In this document: one piece after another, positions 29,845 through 41,762 of the stretch
How the letters are laid out: every line of letters starts with the position of its first letter
How positions within the stretch are numbered: position 1 is the first letter of the stretch
From: Allostella sp. ATCC 35155
Lineage (GTDB): Bacteria > Pseudomonadota > Alphaproteobacteria > ATCC43930 > Allostellaceae
Length of the DNA stretch: 64,000 bases
Assembly (NCBI GenBank): GCA_006738865.1
Contig: AP019701.1
Coordinates: 4,785,974 to 4,849,973, forward strand
Reading direction: 5' to 3'
The notes under the pieces: model-generated
Told to the model about the DNA's origin: nothing
The model's database searches: none
The model's input: the letters and a program-made list of their open reading frames with translations, nothing else
Position numbers and translations under genes: made by a program

Positions 29845-29948
29845 CCCACGGCACTTGTCCACCGGCGGCACTTGCCCTGGCGGGCCGGGCGCTTTCCGGC
29901 CATCCTTCCCCGCGGCAAACAGAAGAACCCGTGGGGGAGAACGCGCCC

Positions 29949-31670
29949 GTGTCCGCCAAGAAACTCCTGAACGATCCGGCCCAGGTCGTGCGCGAAATGC
30001 TGGAAGGCATCGTCGCAACGACCCCCGGGCTTGCCCTCGTCGACGGCCACAACGTCGTCGTCCGTGCCGACGCGGCCGGCGGCGAGCATGGCGAGGTCGC
30101 GATCATCTGCGGCGGCGGCAGCGGGCACGAGCCGGCCCATGCCGGCTATGTCGGGCGCGGCATGCTGCACGCCGCCGTCGCCGGCGACGTCTTCGCCTCG
30201 CCCTCGACCGACGCCGTGCTGGCGGCGATCCGCGCCGTGGCCGGGCCCGCGGGCGCGCTCCTCGTCATCAAGAACTACACCGGCGACCGCCTAAACTTCG
30301 GCCTCGCGGCCGCCATCGCGCGCAGCGAGGGCTATGCCGTCGACATGCTGATCGTCGCCGACGACGTCGCCATTCCCGACGACGGCGACACGGCGGGAAG
30401 GCGCGGCATCGCCGGGACGGTGCTGGTCAACAAGGTCGCGGGTGCCGCGGCCGCCGCCGGGCTCGACCTGGCCGGCGTGCGCGCGGCGGCCGAGGCCGCG
30501 ATGGCCGGGCTCGGCACGATGGGCGTGGCACTGTCCCCCTGCGTGCTGCCGGGCGCCGAGGCGGCGAACTTCCAGCTCGCCGACGACGAGATCGAACTCG
30601 GCCTCGGCATCCACGGCGAGGCCGGGGTACGACGGGCGCCGCTCGCCGCCGCCGACGACGTGGCCGACCAGCTGCTCGATACGATCGTCGCCGATCGCGG
30701 TCTGCGGGCCGGCGACCGGGTCGTCCTCATGGTCAACGACCTGGGCACGACGACGCCGATGGAACTCGCCGTGGCGGCCCGCCGCGCCGCCATCGCCATC
30801 GCCCGGCACGGCCTCGTCCTGGAGCGCGCCTATAGCGGGCGTTTCCTCTCCGCCCTCGACATGGCGGGACTGTCCTTCTCGCTGATGCGGGTCGATGGCG
30901 AGCGCCTCGCCCTGCTCGATGCGGCGACCGAGGCTGCGGCCTGGCCCAACGCGGTCGCCGCCCGGCCAGCCGGCGCCGCGCTGCGGCGCATCGCCACCGG
31001 CACCGCGACGGCCGAGGCGGCCGCCGGCGGCAGCACCCCGCCGCATATCCATGACGCGATCCGGGCCGTCTGCTCCGCCCTGCTCGCGCACGAGGCCGAG
31101 CTGACGGCGCTCGACCGCGCCGTTGGCGACGGCGACCTGGGGCAGAGCCTTGCCCGCGGCGCCCGCGCCCTCGCCGCCCTGCTCGACGAAGGGCGGGACA
31201 CCGGCCCGGACATGCTGGCGTCTGCGATGGCAGCGGCATGGCGGCGCGACGTCGGGGGAACGTCGGGCCCGCTCTACGCCGTCTTCCTGGTCGAGGCCGG
31301 CGCCCGGCTGGGAGCCGCCGGGGACGCGCCCGCGGCCGACGACTGGGCCGATGCCTTCCTCGCGGGCTGCGAGGCGATCGCCGCGCTGGGCGGGGCGGCC
31401 CGGGGCGACCGCACCATGCTCGATGCGCTGCTGCCGGCCGCGGGCCATTTCCGGGATCGGCTGTCGGCGGGCGAGGACCCGACGGCCGCCTGGCACGGCG
31501 CGGTCGCCGCCGCCCATGCCGGCGCCGAGGCGACGCGCCATATCCGGGCGCGTCGCGGCCGGTCGAGCTATCTGGGCGAGCGGGTCATCGGCACGCCCGA
31601 CCCGGGCGCGGTCGCGGCCGCGCGCTGGCTCGCCGCGCTGGCCGATCACTGGCGAGGCCGGCGCGACTGA
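29949..31670 (+). CDS. dhaKL: Dihydroxyacetone kinase, fused DhaK-DhaL, ATP-dependent type
   Basis: 573-residue single-chain dihydroxyacetone (or other triose/tetrose) kinase. The DhaK part (about 1-325) has IICGGGSGHEPAHAGYVG, the substrate-binding His222 in LGIHGEAG, and NDLGTTTPMEL. The DhaL part (about 350-570) has the ATP/Mg Asp cluster in DRAVGDGDLGQSLARG, GGTSGPLYAVF and the C-terminal DPGAVAAARWL. The fusion and missing DhaM mean ATP is the donor, not the PTS. GTG 29949 with GGGGGAG upstream is preferred; GTG 29931 is in frame. Convergent with the next kinase gene. Confidence 0.9.
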   Translation: MSAKKLLNDPAQVVREMLEGIVATTPGLALVDGHNVVVRADAAGGEHGEVAIICGGGSGHEPAHAGYVGRGMLHAAVAGDVFASPSTDAVLAAIRAVAGPAGALLVIKNYTGDRLNFGLAAAIARSEGYAVDMLIVADDVAIPDDGDTAGRRGIAGTVLVNKVAGAAAAAGLDLAGVRAAAEAAMAGLGTMGVALSPCVLPGAEAANFQLADDEIELGLGIHGEAGVRRAPLAAADDVADQLLDTIVADRGLRAGDRVVLMVNDLGTTTPMELAVAARRAAIAIARHGLVLERAYSGRFLSALDMAGLSFSLMRVDGERLALLDAATEAAAWPNAVAARPAGAALRRIATGTATAEAAAGGSTPPHIHDAIRAVCSALLAHEAELTALDRAVGDGDLGQSLARGARALAALLDEGRDTGPDMLASAMAAAWRRDVGGTSGPLYAVFLVEAGARLGAAGDAPAADDWADAFLAGCEAIAALGGAARGDRTMLDALLPAAGHFRDRLSAGEDPTAAWHGAVAAAHAGAEATRHIRARRGRSSYLGERVIGTPDPGAVAAARWLAALADHWRGRRD

Positions 31671-31691
31671 GCGCCGGCCGGCAATCGCCGA

Positions 31692-34600
31692 TCAGACGGG
31701 GCGGCCGAGCAGACGGCGGACGAACGCCACCACCTCGGGCGGGTCGAAGGGCTTCTCCAGCACCTCGCAACCTGCCTCGATCAGAAAGTCGGCTGCCGCC
31801 GCGCCCAGCGAATCGCCGGTCATGAAGGCGATCGGAGTCGCCGGCCGGCCGGAGGCGGCGACGGCACGCCAGATATCCCGACCGTCGATGTCGGGCATCC
31901 GGATGTCGCTCAGCACCAGATCGAAATGCAGCCGGGCCAGGAGGTCGAGCGCCTCCCGCCCCGACTCGACGGTCGTCACCCGGAAGCCGGCGCCGTCGAG
32001 GATCTCGCCCATCATCGCCGCGATGTCCGGCTCGTCGTCGACAACCAGGATGTGGCGGCCCGCCCCGTCGGCGGCGCCGGCTGCGGTCGCCGGCGCATCG
32101 TCCCCACCGCCCTCGCCGAGCGGCAGCTCGACCACGAAGGCGGCGCCGCCGCCCGGCGCATCCTCGACCCAGATGGTGCCGTCATGGCCGGCGATGATGC
32201 CGTGGCAGACGGAGAGCCCGACGCCGGTGCCGACGCCAGCTGGCTTGGTCGTGAAGAAGGGATCGAAGATCCGCCGCCGCAGGTGCGGATCGACCCCCGG
32301 CCCGTTGTCCGCGATGGTCAGCCGCAGCCGCGCGCCGCCCTTCAGGAGCACCGCCCGGACCGACAGGCGGCGCGGCGGCGGCCGCTCCATCAGCGCCTGC
32401 TGGGCATTGAGCAGGAGGTTCATCACTACCTGGCCGAGCTGGTCGGCATCGGCCCAGAGCAGCGGCAGCTCCTCCGGCACGTCGACCGCGAGCTCGACCC
32501 CCGAGGTCCGCAGCGGATAGGCCACGATGTCGAGGGCGGACCGGACGATGGTGGCCATGGCGACGCGCCCGCGCTCGGGCGGCCGCTGCCGGGCCATGGC
32601 GAGGAACGTCTTGACGATGCGGGCGCAGCGGTCGGCCGCCGCGCGGATGCGAACGGCGCGTGCCCGCGTGCGCTCGTCCGTCGCCGTCTCCTCCATCAGG
32701 AAGGACTGGCCGACCACGACCGACAGCGGGTTGTTCAGCTCGTGCGCGACACCGGCGAGCAGCGAGCCCAGGGCCGCCAGCTTCTCGCTCTGGATCAGGG
32801 CCTCGCGCTGGCGCTGGATCTCGGCCGCCGCCCGGCGCTTCTCGGTGACGTCGCGGAAGATGAGCTGCAGCCGGTCGCGCCCGCCCGCCGCCACCTTGGT
32901 GCCGGTCGTCTCGACCACGAAGCGCGTGCCATCGACGCGCAGCATCTCGCGCTCGCGGTAGGGGGCCGGCTGCCCCGACTCGCGCACCACCCGCGCCCTC
33001 AGCTTGGCGATCGCGTGATACTCCGGCGGGACGAACTCGTAGATGTTGCGGCCGACGAGCTCGCGCTCGCTGGCCGCAGCCATCATCCGCACCGCCGCCG
33101 CGTTGGCCGAGACGATGATCTGCTGCTCGGTGATCATGATGCCGTCGGGGGCGGCCTCGAACAGGCGCCGGTACGTCTCCTCGGAATCGAGGCGCGCCTC
33201 CTCGCTGCGGGCGCGATTGATGGCGACGCTGATGAGGTTGGCGACCGCCCGCAGGGCCTCGACCTCGATCGGATGCCAGATTCGGTCGGACAGGCAGTCG
33301 TCGAGCCCCACGGTGCCCCAGACCACCTCACCGATCATCACCGGCATCCGCAGCAGCGAGCGGACGCCGAGCGGCTCCAGGAACGCGCGCTTGGCCGCAT
33401 CGAGATCGCGGGTCAGCGCCTGCTCGGTCTCGCCGCGTTGGCGCCGGTCCCACCAGTCCGAGAAGGCGTCATGGCGGGCGGCGGCCATGTCCGGCGGCAT
33501 CGGCACCGGCGGCTGGGGTGCCGACGGCGCGTTCCAGACGAGCACGTCGCTCAGCCGGCGCTCGCCGTCCGCATCGTACCGGACCTCGGTCAGGATGACG
33601 CGGCTGGCGGCCAGCACCGCGCCGGCCCGCGCGAGAAGAATCCGGGTCTGTTCGAGCCAGCTCTCGCCCGAGAGGATGCGGGCCGCCGCTTCCGCCACCG
33701 CGGAGAGGATCGCCTGGTGCCGCTCGGCATCCTCCTCGGCCTGGCGCTGGGCCGTGACGTCGGTGAAGGTGGTGATGAAGCCGCCGTTGCGCGCGAAGTT
33801 GTGGCGAACCAGCAGGGCGGTCCCGTCCGGCCGGCGGCGCTCGTAGCTGTCCGGCCGGGCGTTGGCGAGCCACTCCGAATGGGTGCGGAACACCTGCTCG
33901 AACGGGACGTCGCCGAACTCGCCATTGGCGGTCTGGGCGCGTACCAGGTCGACGACCTGGACGCCGCGCCGCTTCATCTCCTCGGGCAGTCCGGCCAGCG
34001 CGAACGCCCGGTCGTTCCAGGCGATCAGGCGATGCTCGTCGTCGAAGGCGAGGATGCCGTCGCTCATGTTCTCGAGCGTCGCCTGGAGAACCTGCGAGCG
34101 TTCCGCCGCCCGCGCCTCCCGCCGCTTCAGGTCGGTGACGTCGATGCGGACCGAGACGAGACCGCCGTCGGGCATGGTGCGGTCGACCAGCCGGATCCAG
34201 CGACCGTCGATGCGCTCGCTCTCGAAGGGCGGCAGGTTCTGCCGTCGCTCCTGCCGGCGGCGCTCGACATAGGCCTCGACCTCCTCCGGCGACATCTGGA
34301 GCTGCGGCGCGTTGAGGCGGGCCCGGGCATGGGCCGCGAAGTCGACCCCGGGATAGGTGAGGTCGTTGAAGTCGCGGTAGAGGTCGCGGTAGCGGCGGTT
34401 GAAGAGGACGAGCCGGTCGTTGGCGTCCCAGACCGCGAAGCCCTCCTCCAGCGCCTCGATGGCGTCGGCCAGCACCGGCATCGTCGCCGATCCGCGCGGC
34501 CAGATCTCGATCCGGCGACCGTCCGCCAGGTCCAGCCGTTCGACCTCGCCCAGCAGCGGTCGGCCGTCGGCCATCAGCGCGGCATAGGAGCGGTTGACGC

Positions 34601-34727
34601 TGCCGGGCGTGCCGTCGGCGGCGATCAGCCGCGCCGGCGCCGCCAGCAGGTCGAGCAGACCCACCAGCGCGGCGTCTTCCGCGCTGGCGACTTCCTCCGG
34701 CCGGGTGGATCGGATGGGGTCGCTCAT
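31692..34727 (-). CDS. Large hybrid histidine kinase (PAS, GAF, PAS, HisKA, HATPase, receiver)
   Basis: 1011-residue soluble hybrid kinase. Order: PAS_7-type (about 80-205), PAS_7-type (about 210-335), GAF (about 345-510), PAS (about 520-640), HisKA with AGVAHELNNPLSVV (His662), HATPase with ADNGPGVDP and GTGVGLSVCHGI, a linker, and a receiver with LVLSDIRMPDIDG (Asp941). The HELNNPL H-box puts it with the NtrB-like HPK4 class. The absence of transmembrane segments points to an intracellular signal, possibly sensed by PAS/GAF. It has no neighbouring regulator and is convergent with dhaKL and divergent from the lactonase gene. Confidence 0.88.
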   Translation of the reverse strand: MSDPIRSTRPEEVASAEDAALVGLLDLLAAPARLIAADGTPGSVNRSYAALMADGRPLLGEVERLDLADGRRIEIWPRGSATMPVLADAIEALEEGFAVWDANDRLVLFNRRYRDLYRDFNDLTYPGVDFAAHARARLNAPQLQMSPEEVEAYVERRRQERRQNLPPFESERIDGRWIRLVDRTMPDGGLVSVRIDVTDLKRREARAAERSQVLQATLENMSDGILAFDDEHRLIAWNDRAFALAGLPEEMKRRGVQVVDLVRAQTANGEFGDVPFEQVFRTHSEWLANARPDSYERRRPDGTALLVRHNFARNGGFITTFTDVTAQRQAEEDAERHQAILSAVAEAAARILSGESWLEQTRILLARAGAVLAASRVILTEVRYDADGERRLSDVLVWNAPSAPQPPVPMPPDMAAARHDAFSDWWDRRQRGETEQALTRDLDAAKRAFLEPLGVRSLLRMPVMIGEVVWGTVGLDDCLSDRIWHPIEVEALRAVANLISVAINRARSEEARLDSEETYRRLFEAAPDGIMITEQQIIVSANAAAVRMMAAASERELVGRNIYEFVPPEYHAIAKLRARVVRESGQPAPYREREMLRVDGTRFVVETTGTKVAAGGRDRLQLIFRDVTEKRRAAAEIQRQREALIQSEKLAALGSLLAGVAHELNNPLSVVVGQSFLMEETATDERTRARAVRIRAAADRCARIVKTFLAMARQRPPERGRVAMATIVRSALDIVAYPLRTSGVELAVDVPEELPLLWADADQLGQVVMNLLLNAQQALMERPPPRRLSVRAVLLKGGARLRLTIADNGPGVDPHLRRRIFDPFFTTKPAGVGTGVGLSVCHGIIAGHDGTIWVEDAPGGGAAFVVELPLGEGGGDDAPATAAGAADGAGRHILVVDDEPDIAAMMGEILDGAGFRVTTVESGREALDLLARLHFDLVLSDIRMPDIDGRDIWRAVAASGRPATPIAFMTGDSLGAAAADFLIEAGCEVLEKPFDPPEVVAFVRRLLGRPV

Positions 34728-34807
34728 GGCATCGTCGGTTCGTGAGGCGGCGGGAAGCTAGCACGGTGACCGGCCCGCCACCAAACCAACCGGAGGAACC
34801 CCCGAGA

Positions 34808-35711
34808 ATGGCAGAGCTACGCGAGATCACGGCCGGACTGCGCTTTCCCGAAGGCCCGGTGGCGATGCCGGACGGGTCGGTCGTCCTGGTCGAGATCGCG
34901 GCCGGTCGCCTGACCCGCGTCGCCCCCGACGGCACGAAGACGACCGTCTCGGAGGTCGGCGCCGGCCCGAACGGCGCCGCCATCGGCCCCGACGGCAAGT
35001 GCTGGATTTGCAACAACGGCGGCTTCAAGTGGCACGAGGAAGGCGGGACGATCCGCCCGATCCTGCAGGCGGACGACTATTCGGGCGGCCGCATCGAGCG
35101 CATCGACCTTTCGAGCGGAACGGTCGAGCGCATGTATGACCGGGCGGGCGAGTTCGGCCTGCGCGGACCGAACGACCTCGTCTTCGACGCCCATGGCGGC
35201 GTCTGGTTCACCGACCTCGGCAAGGCGCGCGCCCGCGACATGGACCGGGGCGCCGTCTTCTACGCCCGCGCCGACGGCAGCGGCATCCGCGAGGTCATCC
35301 AGCCGATGGTAACGCCGAACGGCATCGGCCTGTCGCCGGACGGCCGGACGCTCTACGTCGCCGAGACCGAGCCGGGCCGCCTCTGGGCCTTCGACATCAC
35401 CGCGCCGGGCGAAGTGCGCAAGCTGCCCTGGCCCTCGCCGCATGGCGGGCGGCTGGTCGTCGGGCTCGACGGTTTCCAGCGCTTCGATTCGCTGGCCGTG
35501 CAGGCCGACGGCGCCATCTGCGTCGCCACCCTGATGTCCGGCCGCATCACCATCGTCGACCCGGACGGCGGCAACCTGCGCTTCGTCGCGATGCCGGAGC
35601 CCTATCCGACCAACATCTGCTTCGGCGGACCGGACCGGAAGACGGCCTACATCACCCTGTCGATGACCGGCCGGCTGGTGGCTATGGACTGGCCGGTGCC
35701 GGGCGCCGCGC

Positions 35712-35737
<26 letters not shown>
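34808..35737 (+). CDS. SMP-30/gluconolactonase/LRE family protein
   Basis: 309-residue beta-propeller lactonase-like protein. [13 protein letters not shown] carries the metal-binding Glu, [20 protein letters not shown] and [17 protein letters not shown] carry the Asn/Asp ligands, and [19 protein letters not shown] is a signature. It probably hydrolyses a sugar lactone or similar ester with a divalent metal. The final 26 bp overlap the convergent ureG gene. Confidence 0.88.
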
Positions 35738-36346
<609 letters not shown>

Positions 36347-36350
<4 letters not shown>

Positions 36351-37048
36351 GAGCGGAAGAGCCTCGTGTATTGGGTTTCGTGGCGCATCGCGGCCCAGTC
36401 CACCATCGGGGCCGCGGTGCCGACATCTTCGAGCGGCGCCGCCAGCGCGGCCCGTGCGGTGCGCGCGACGACCGGCATCAGGGCGGCGGTCGCCCGCTGC
36501 CCGTCGGTCTGGCCGAGCGGCACGAGGCGCACCCCGGCCGAGACGAGGTTGGCGGCGAAGGCGCCGAGCAGCGCCGACAGCGCCGGCGCCAGCGGCACGG
36601 CGCCCGCGACGGCGGCCGCCTGTGCGACGGGCAAGGGCACCGGCCGCCCCTCGCGCAGGGCCGCCAGCCGGTCGAGCGCCGGCGCGGGCCAGGCCGCGCG
36701 GGTGATCGCGAGGAAGGACGCGCCCTGCTGGCCGCTTTCGAGCGCCAGCTCGGCGGTGGCGCGCAAGGCCGCCGCGAGATCGGCGATCGCATCGAGGGCC
36801 AGCCAGTCGTCCGCCTCGATCGCGCGGCAGGCGTGGACGAAGAGCACGGCGTCGGACCAGCCGGCACCATGCTCGATGACATGGGCGACCCATCGCTCCA
36901 GCCCGGCACGGTCGCGCACCAGCCCGTCCTCGACCGCCCATTCGAGGCCGTGGCTGTAGCTGAAGGCGCCGGTCGGATAGGCGGGCGAGGTCCAGGCGAG
37001 GAGCCGGTAGAGCGCGGCCTCGCCGCCGTCAGCGAGCGGGTCCGGCAT
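36347..37048 (-). CDS. ureF: Urease accessory protein UreF
   Basis: 233-residue helical activation protein that works with UreD and UreG in the urease activation complex. Conserved motifs are [19 protein letters not shown] near residue 24 and the C-terminal [13 protein letters not shown]. Its start codon lies inside the 3' end of ureE (20-bp overlap) and its stop overlaps the ureG start, indicating tight translational coupling. Confidence 0.94.
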
Positions 37049-37595
37049 GGTCGTGGGCGTGGTCGCCGTGATGGTGATGGTCATGCCCATGGTCATGCGC
37101 CGTGTGGTCGTGGCCGTCATGATCGTGGCCATGGACGTGCGGATGCCGCGGGTCGTGATTGTGCTGGCCGTAGGCCCCGCCCTCCGGATTGAAGGGCGCC
37201 TCGATCGCCTCCACCGTCGCACCCAGGCCGCGCAGCATGTCGACGATGACGTGATCGTCGCGGATGAGGATGCGGTCGGCGCCGATGTCGGCCGGCAGGT
37301 GCCGATTGCCGATATGCCAGGCCAGCCGCGCGAGGCCGCCGGCCGTCGCCGCGGTGACCGAGACCAGGCGTTCGGGCTTGGCGACCACGCGCACGAAGCC
37401 GCCGCCGTCGAGCGCCAGCCCGTCGCCGTCATGCAGGACCGTCGCGGTCGGCAGGTCGAGCAGGAACAGCAGGCCGCTTTCGGCGCGCAGGCGGACGCGG
37501 CGGCGGAAGCGGTCCTCGAAATCGAGCACCACGCGGTCGACCACCTTGCCCTCGTCCCAGTTTCCCCGCGGCTCGACCCGCGTCGCGCGCAGCAT
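37029..37595 (-). CDS. ureE: Urease nickel chaperone UreE with long His-rich tail
   Basis: 188-residue nickel-binding protein that loads UreG/urease. The body includes the peptide-binding domain with DRVVLDFEDRFRRR and the metal-binding domain with LAWHIGNRHLPADI and DHVIVDMLRGLG. The last 46 residues contain 19 His, alternating with Asp and Gly, a nickel-storage tail longer than in many homologues. The coding DNA of the tail is a low-complexity tract that runs into the ureF start. Position between ureC and ureF is canonical. Confidence 0.95.
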   Translation of the reverse strand: MLRATRVEPRGNWDEGKVVDRVVLDFEDRFRRRVRLRAESGLLFLLDLPTATVLHDGDGLALDGGGFVRVVAKPERLVSVTAATAGGLARLAWHIGNRHLPADIGADRILIRDDHVIVDMLRGLGATVEAIEAPFNPEGGAYGQHNHDPRHPHVHGHDHDGHDHTAHDHGHDHHHHGDHAHDHAGPAR

Positions 37596-37608
37596 CGTCG
37601 ACTCCCTC

Positions 37609-39317
<1,709 letters not shown>

Positions 39318-39318
<1 letters not shown>

Positions 39319-39938
39319 CAGAGCGGCCCGTCGACCAGGCCGCGGAACCCGATCGCGACCCGGTCGCCGCCATAGGGCACCAGCGTCACGGAGCGGGTCT
39401 GGCCGGGCTCGAACCGGACCGCGGTCCCGGCCGGAATGTCGAGGCGGCAGCCGCGCGCCTTCTCGCGATCGAAGGAGAGCGCGGCGTTGGTCTCGTGAAA
39501 GTGGTAGTGGCTGCCGACCTGGATGGGCCGGTCGCCGGTGTTGGCAACCTCGATCGTGACCGTCGGCAGGCCCTCGTTCATCACGATGTCGCCCTCGCCT
39601 GTCACGACCTCGCCCGGGATGGCTGCCGGCATGCCGAGCCGGATCGGCTGGTGCACCGTCACCAGCTTGGTGCCGTCGGGGAACGTCGCTTCGACCTGGA
39701 TGTCGTGGATCATCTCCGGCACTCCGTCCATCACCTGCTCGGGCGTCAGCAGGTCCGCGCCGGCGGCCATCAGGTCGGCGACGCTGCGCCCGTCGCGGGC
39801 CCCCTCGACGACGAAGTCGGTGATAAGCGCCACCGCCTCGGGGTGGTTCAGCCGGACGCCCCGTTCCAGGCGCCGGCGGGCGACCATCGCCGCCATGGCG
39901 ACCAACAGCTTCTCGCGTTCCCTAGGCGTCAGGTTCAT
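39318..39938 (-). CDS. ureAB: Fused urease gamma/beta subunits
   Basis: 206-residue protein joining the gamma subunit (residues 1 to about 100; [31 protein letters not shown]) and the beta subunit (about 104-206; [43 protein letters not shown]). Most bacteria encode these as separate ureA and ureB genes. The fusion here is in frame, without a stop between them, and is known in some lineages. The assembled urease would therefore be a two-polypeptide enzyme. It lies 49 bp after ureD. Confidence 0.94.
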
Positions 39939-39987
39939 GCCCGATCATCCCCCCTCGCGGCCGCGTCCAGGCTACTTCCAGGCTGCA

Positions 39988-40953
39988 TCATCCGTACCAC
40001 AGTTCCGGCAGCCGCTCCGACAGCCCGGCCAGACGGTTGCGGATGCGCCCGACGGCGGCGATCACGGCTTCGCGCAGAATGCGGGCATCGCTGCCCAGAA
40101 AACGGGCAATCATGACCGGGCCGACGACCGAGGCGCCGATCCGGACCACCGGCCGGTCCTCGGCAACCGCGCGGACGGCGTCCCGGGCTTCGCCGCCGCC
40201 CGCGCCGGCCAGGATGACGGTCGCCATCGCCGCCGCACCGTCTAGGCCGGCCCGCGCCCCGAAGAGCGGCGCCATCGGTTCCGACAGGCGCAGCGCATCC
40301 GCCCAGGCGAGGCGGCCATCGACCCGGATGCGCCAGTCGTCGCGCAGCATTCCGCCGGCGAAGGTCTCTCCGCGCGCGCGTCGGCCGAAGACGAGCATCT
40401 CGAGCGCGAGCAGACGACCGCCGCTCTCCAGGTTCACCTCGGTCGTGCGGGCGAACCGCGCACCATCGAAGAGGATCGTCTCCTGCGGCAGCCATTCCAG
40501 CCAGGCACCCGAGCCGACCGCGATGCCGGCGGCGAAGCGGGTCACCTCCCCCGCCGAGCGATAGACCTTCTCCGCGGCCTGGGTGCCGACCGTCGCAGTC
40601 GTGTCCGGGTCGGCAATCAGGTCGAGCCGGATCCGGTCGCCGCCGACGAGTCCGCCCGAAGTCGTGACGAGGACGGCCGGCAGCGGCTCCCCCCGTTCCG
40701 GGACGGGAAAGAGGATGCGCACGGGGTCGCTCTGATAGAGGCCGCGGGCCTGGGTCCGGCCACCGGCGGCGACGAAGTGCAACCGGCCGGCGCCGTCGCT
40801 GCGCTGGAGCCGAGCGGTCGGCCGTGGGGAAGGGGGCTGCACGGAGCGCATCGCCGGCAGGCTAGCACCGCCCATGCCGTTGGCCAGCCCTGTCACGGCG
40901 GACAAGTTGACAGCGGGAGCGTTGCCGACGGCGCCGACGGTTTCCAGGGACAT
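39988..40953 (-). CDS. ureD: Urease accessory protein UreD
   Basis: 321-residue activation scaffold for nickel insertion. Conserved parts are VLVTTSGGLVGGDRI, TQAAEKVYRS, WLPQETILFDGAR and FGRRARGE. The ATG at 40953 is preceded by GGAGGT at good spacing, giving an N-terminal extension of about 35 residues before the first conserved block. First gene of the urease operon. No urea transporter or regulator gene is adjacent; the operon promoter should lie in 40954-41137. Confidence 0.92.
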   Translation of the reverse strand: MSLETVGAVGNAPAVNLSAVTGLANGMGGASLPAMRSVQPPSPRPTARLQRSDGAGRLHFVAAGGRTQARGLYQSDPVRILFPVPERGEPLPAVLVTTSGGLVGGDRIRLDLIADPDTTATVGTQAAEKVYRSAGEVTRFAAGIAVGSGAWLEWLPQETILFDGARFARTTEVNLESGGRLLALEMLVFGRRARGETFAGGMLRDDWRIRVDGRLAWADALRLSEPMAPLFGARAGLDGAAAMATVILAGAGGGEARDAVRAVAEDRPVVRIGASVVGPVMIARFLGSDARILREAVIAAVGRIRNRLAGLSERLPELWYG

Positions 40954-41137
40954 GCGACGAGACCTCCGGGTGATTCGTTCGTCCGACTGCTCGAAGAGGA
41001 TGGCGCCGACGAGGCGGGCAGCGGCGGCTTCGTTGGCGGGGCCGTCAGTGTAAGCGCGGACCGGTCGATGGGTCGGGCCACCGTTAAGGCCCGCAACGTC
41101 CGCTGACCCCGCGCCAATCTTGCTACCGGGATCACTG

Positions 41138-41156
41138 ATGATTAGAATTCAATCAT
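41138..41156. promoter_or_regulatory. Inverted repeat, probable toxin-antitoxin operator
   Basis: ATGATT (41138-41143) and AATCAT (41151-41156) form an inverted repeat around 7 bases within an unusually AT-rich stretch, 20 bp before the antitoxin GTG. Ribbon-helix-helix antitoxins usually bind such repeats to repress their own promoter. Confidence 0.5.
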
Positions 41157-41175
41157 GTTGATTTGGAGGGATTGA

Positions 41176-41442
41176 GTGGCCGAAACGAAGGTTTTGACAG
41201 CCCATGTTCCGCTTGCCCTGGCCGAGAAGGTGGATGCGATGGCGGCCCGGCTGGAACGCTCGCGCGGCTGGGTGATGAAACAGGCGCTGGCCGCATGGGT
41301 CGATCAGGAAGAGGAGCGCCATCGCATGACGCTCGAAGCTTTGGCGGACGTGGACGCTGGCCGCGTCATCGACCCTCGAGCCGTGCAGGCGTGGGCCGAT
41401 AGCCTCGGTACGGACAAGCCGCTGCCGCCACCCTCGGCATGA
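41176..41442 (+). CDS. Ribbon-helix-helix antitoxin (CopG/RelB-like)
   Basis: 88-residue antitoxin-like protein. The N-terminal TKVLTAHVPLALAEKVDAMA followed by RSRGWVMKQALAAWVDQEE is a typical ribbon-helix-helix DNA-binding fold. The acidic C-terminal tail would wrap the toxin. It starts at GTG with TTGGAGGG upstream. It overlaps the toxin gene by the ATGA tetranucleotide, the usual antitoxin-first order. Confidence 0.85.
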   Translation: MAETKVLTAHVPLALAEKVDAMAARLERSRGWVMKQALAAWVDQEEERHRMTLEALADVDAGRVIDPRAVQAWADSLGTDKPLPPPSA

Positions 41443-41735
41443 GAATCAAATGGACCGGCAAGGCGTCATCCGATCTCGTGCGGCTGCACGAGCACCTGCG
41501 GCCGGTTGCCCCGGACGCGGCGGCACGGGTGGTGCAGCAGCTGGCGCGCGCGCCGGATCGCCTACTCGACTATCCGCGCCTCGGCGAGAAGCTGGAGGCT
41601 TACGAACCACGGGAGGTCCGGCGGATCATCGTCGGAAGCTACGAACTTCGCTACGAGATCGCCGACGCCGCAATCTTCATCCTGCGACTATGGCATTGCC
41701 GCGAGCATCGCAGCGCCGAGGTGGAGGAGCAATGA
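41439..41735 (+). CDS. RelE/ParE family toxin
   Basis: 98-residue toxin of the RelE/ParE superfamily. MRIKWTGKASSDLVRLHEHL starts the family fold, and RRIIVGSYELRYEI and IFILRLWHCREHR are the central and C-terminal strands. The sequence style is closer to ParE (gyrase poison) than to mRNA-cleaving RelE, but the target cannot be fixed. Both genes of the pair look intact, while the DNA on the 3' side is decayed mobile-element sequence. Confidence 0.86.
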   Translation: MRIKWTGKASSDLVRLHEHLRPVAPDAAARVVQQLARAPDRLLDYPRLGEKLEAYEPREVRRIIVGSYELRYEIADAAIFILRLWHCREHRSAEVEEQ

Positions 41736-41762
41736 CGCGGCGTGCAGCCATGCATTCCTAAC

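Noticed and set aside
37050-37170. Short repetitive CAT/GTG-rich tract that looks like a DNA repeat or CRISPR-like array
   Set aside because: It encodes the His/Asp/Gly tail of UreE; units are irregular and there are no spacers.
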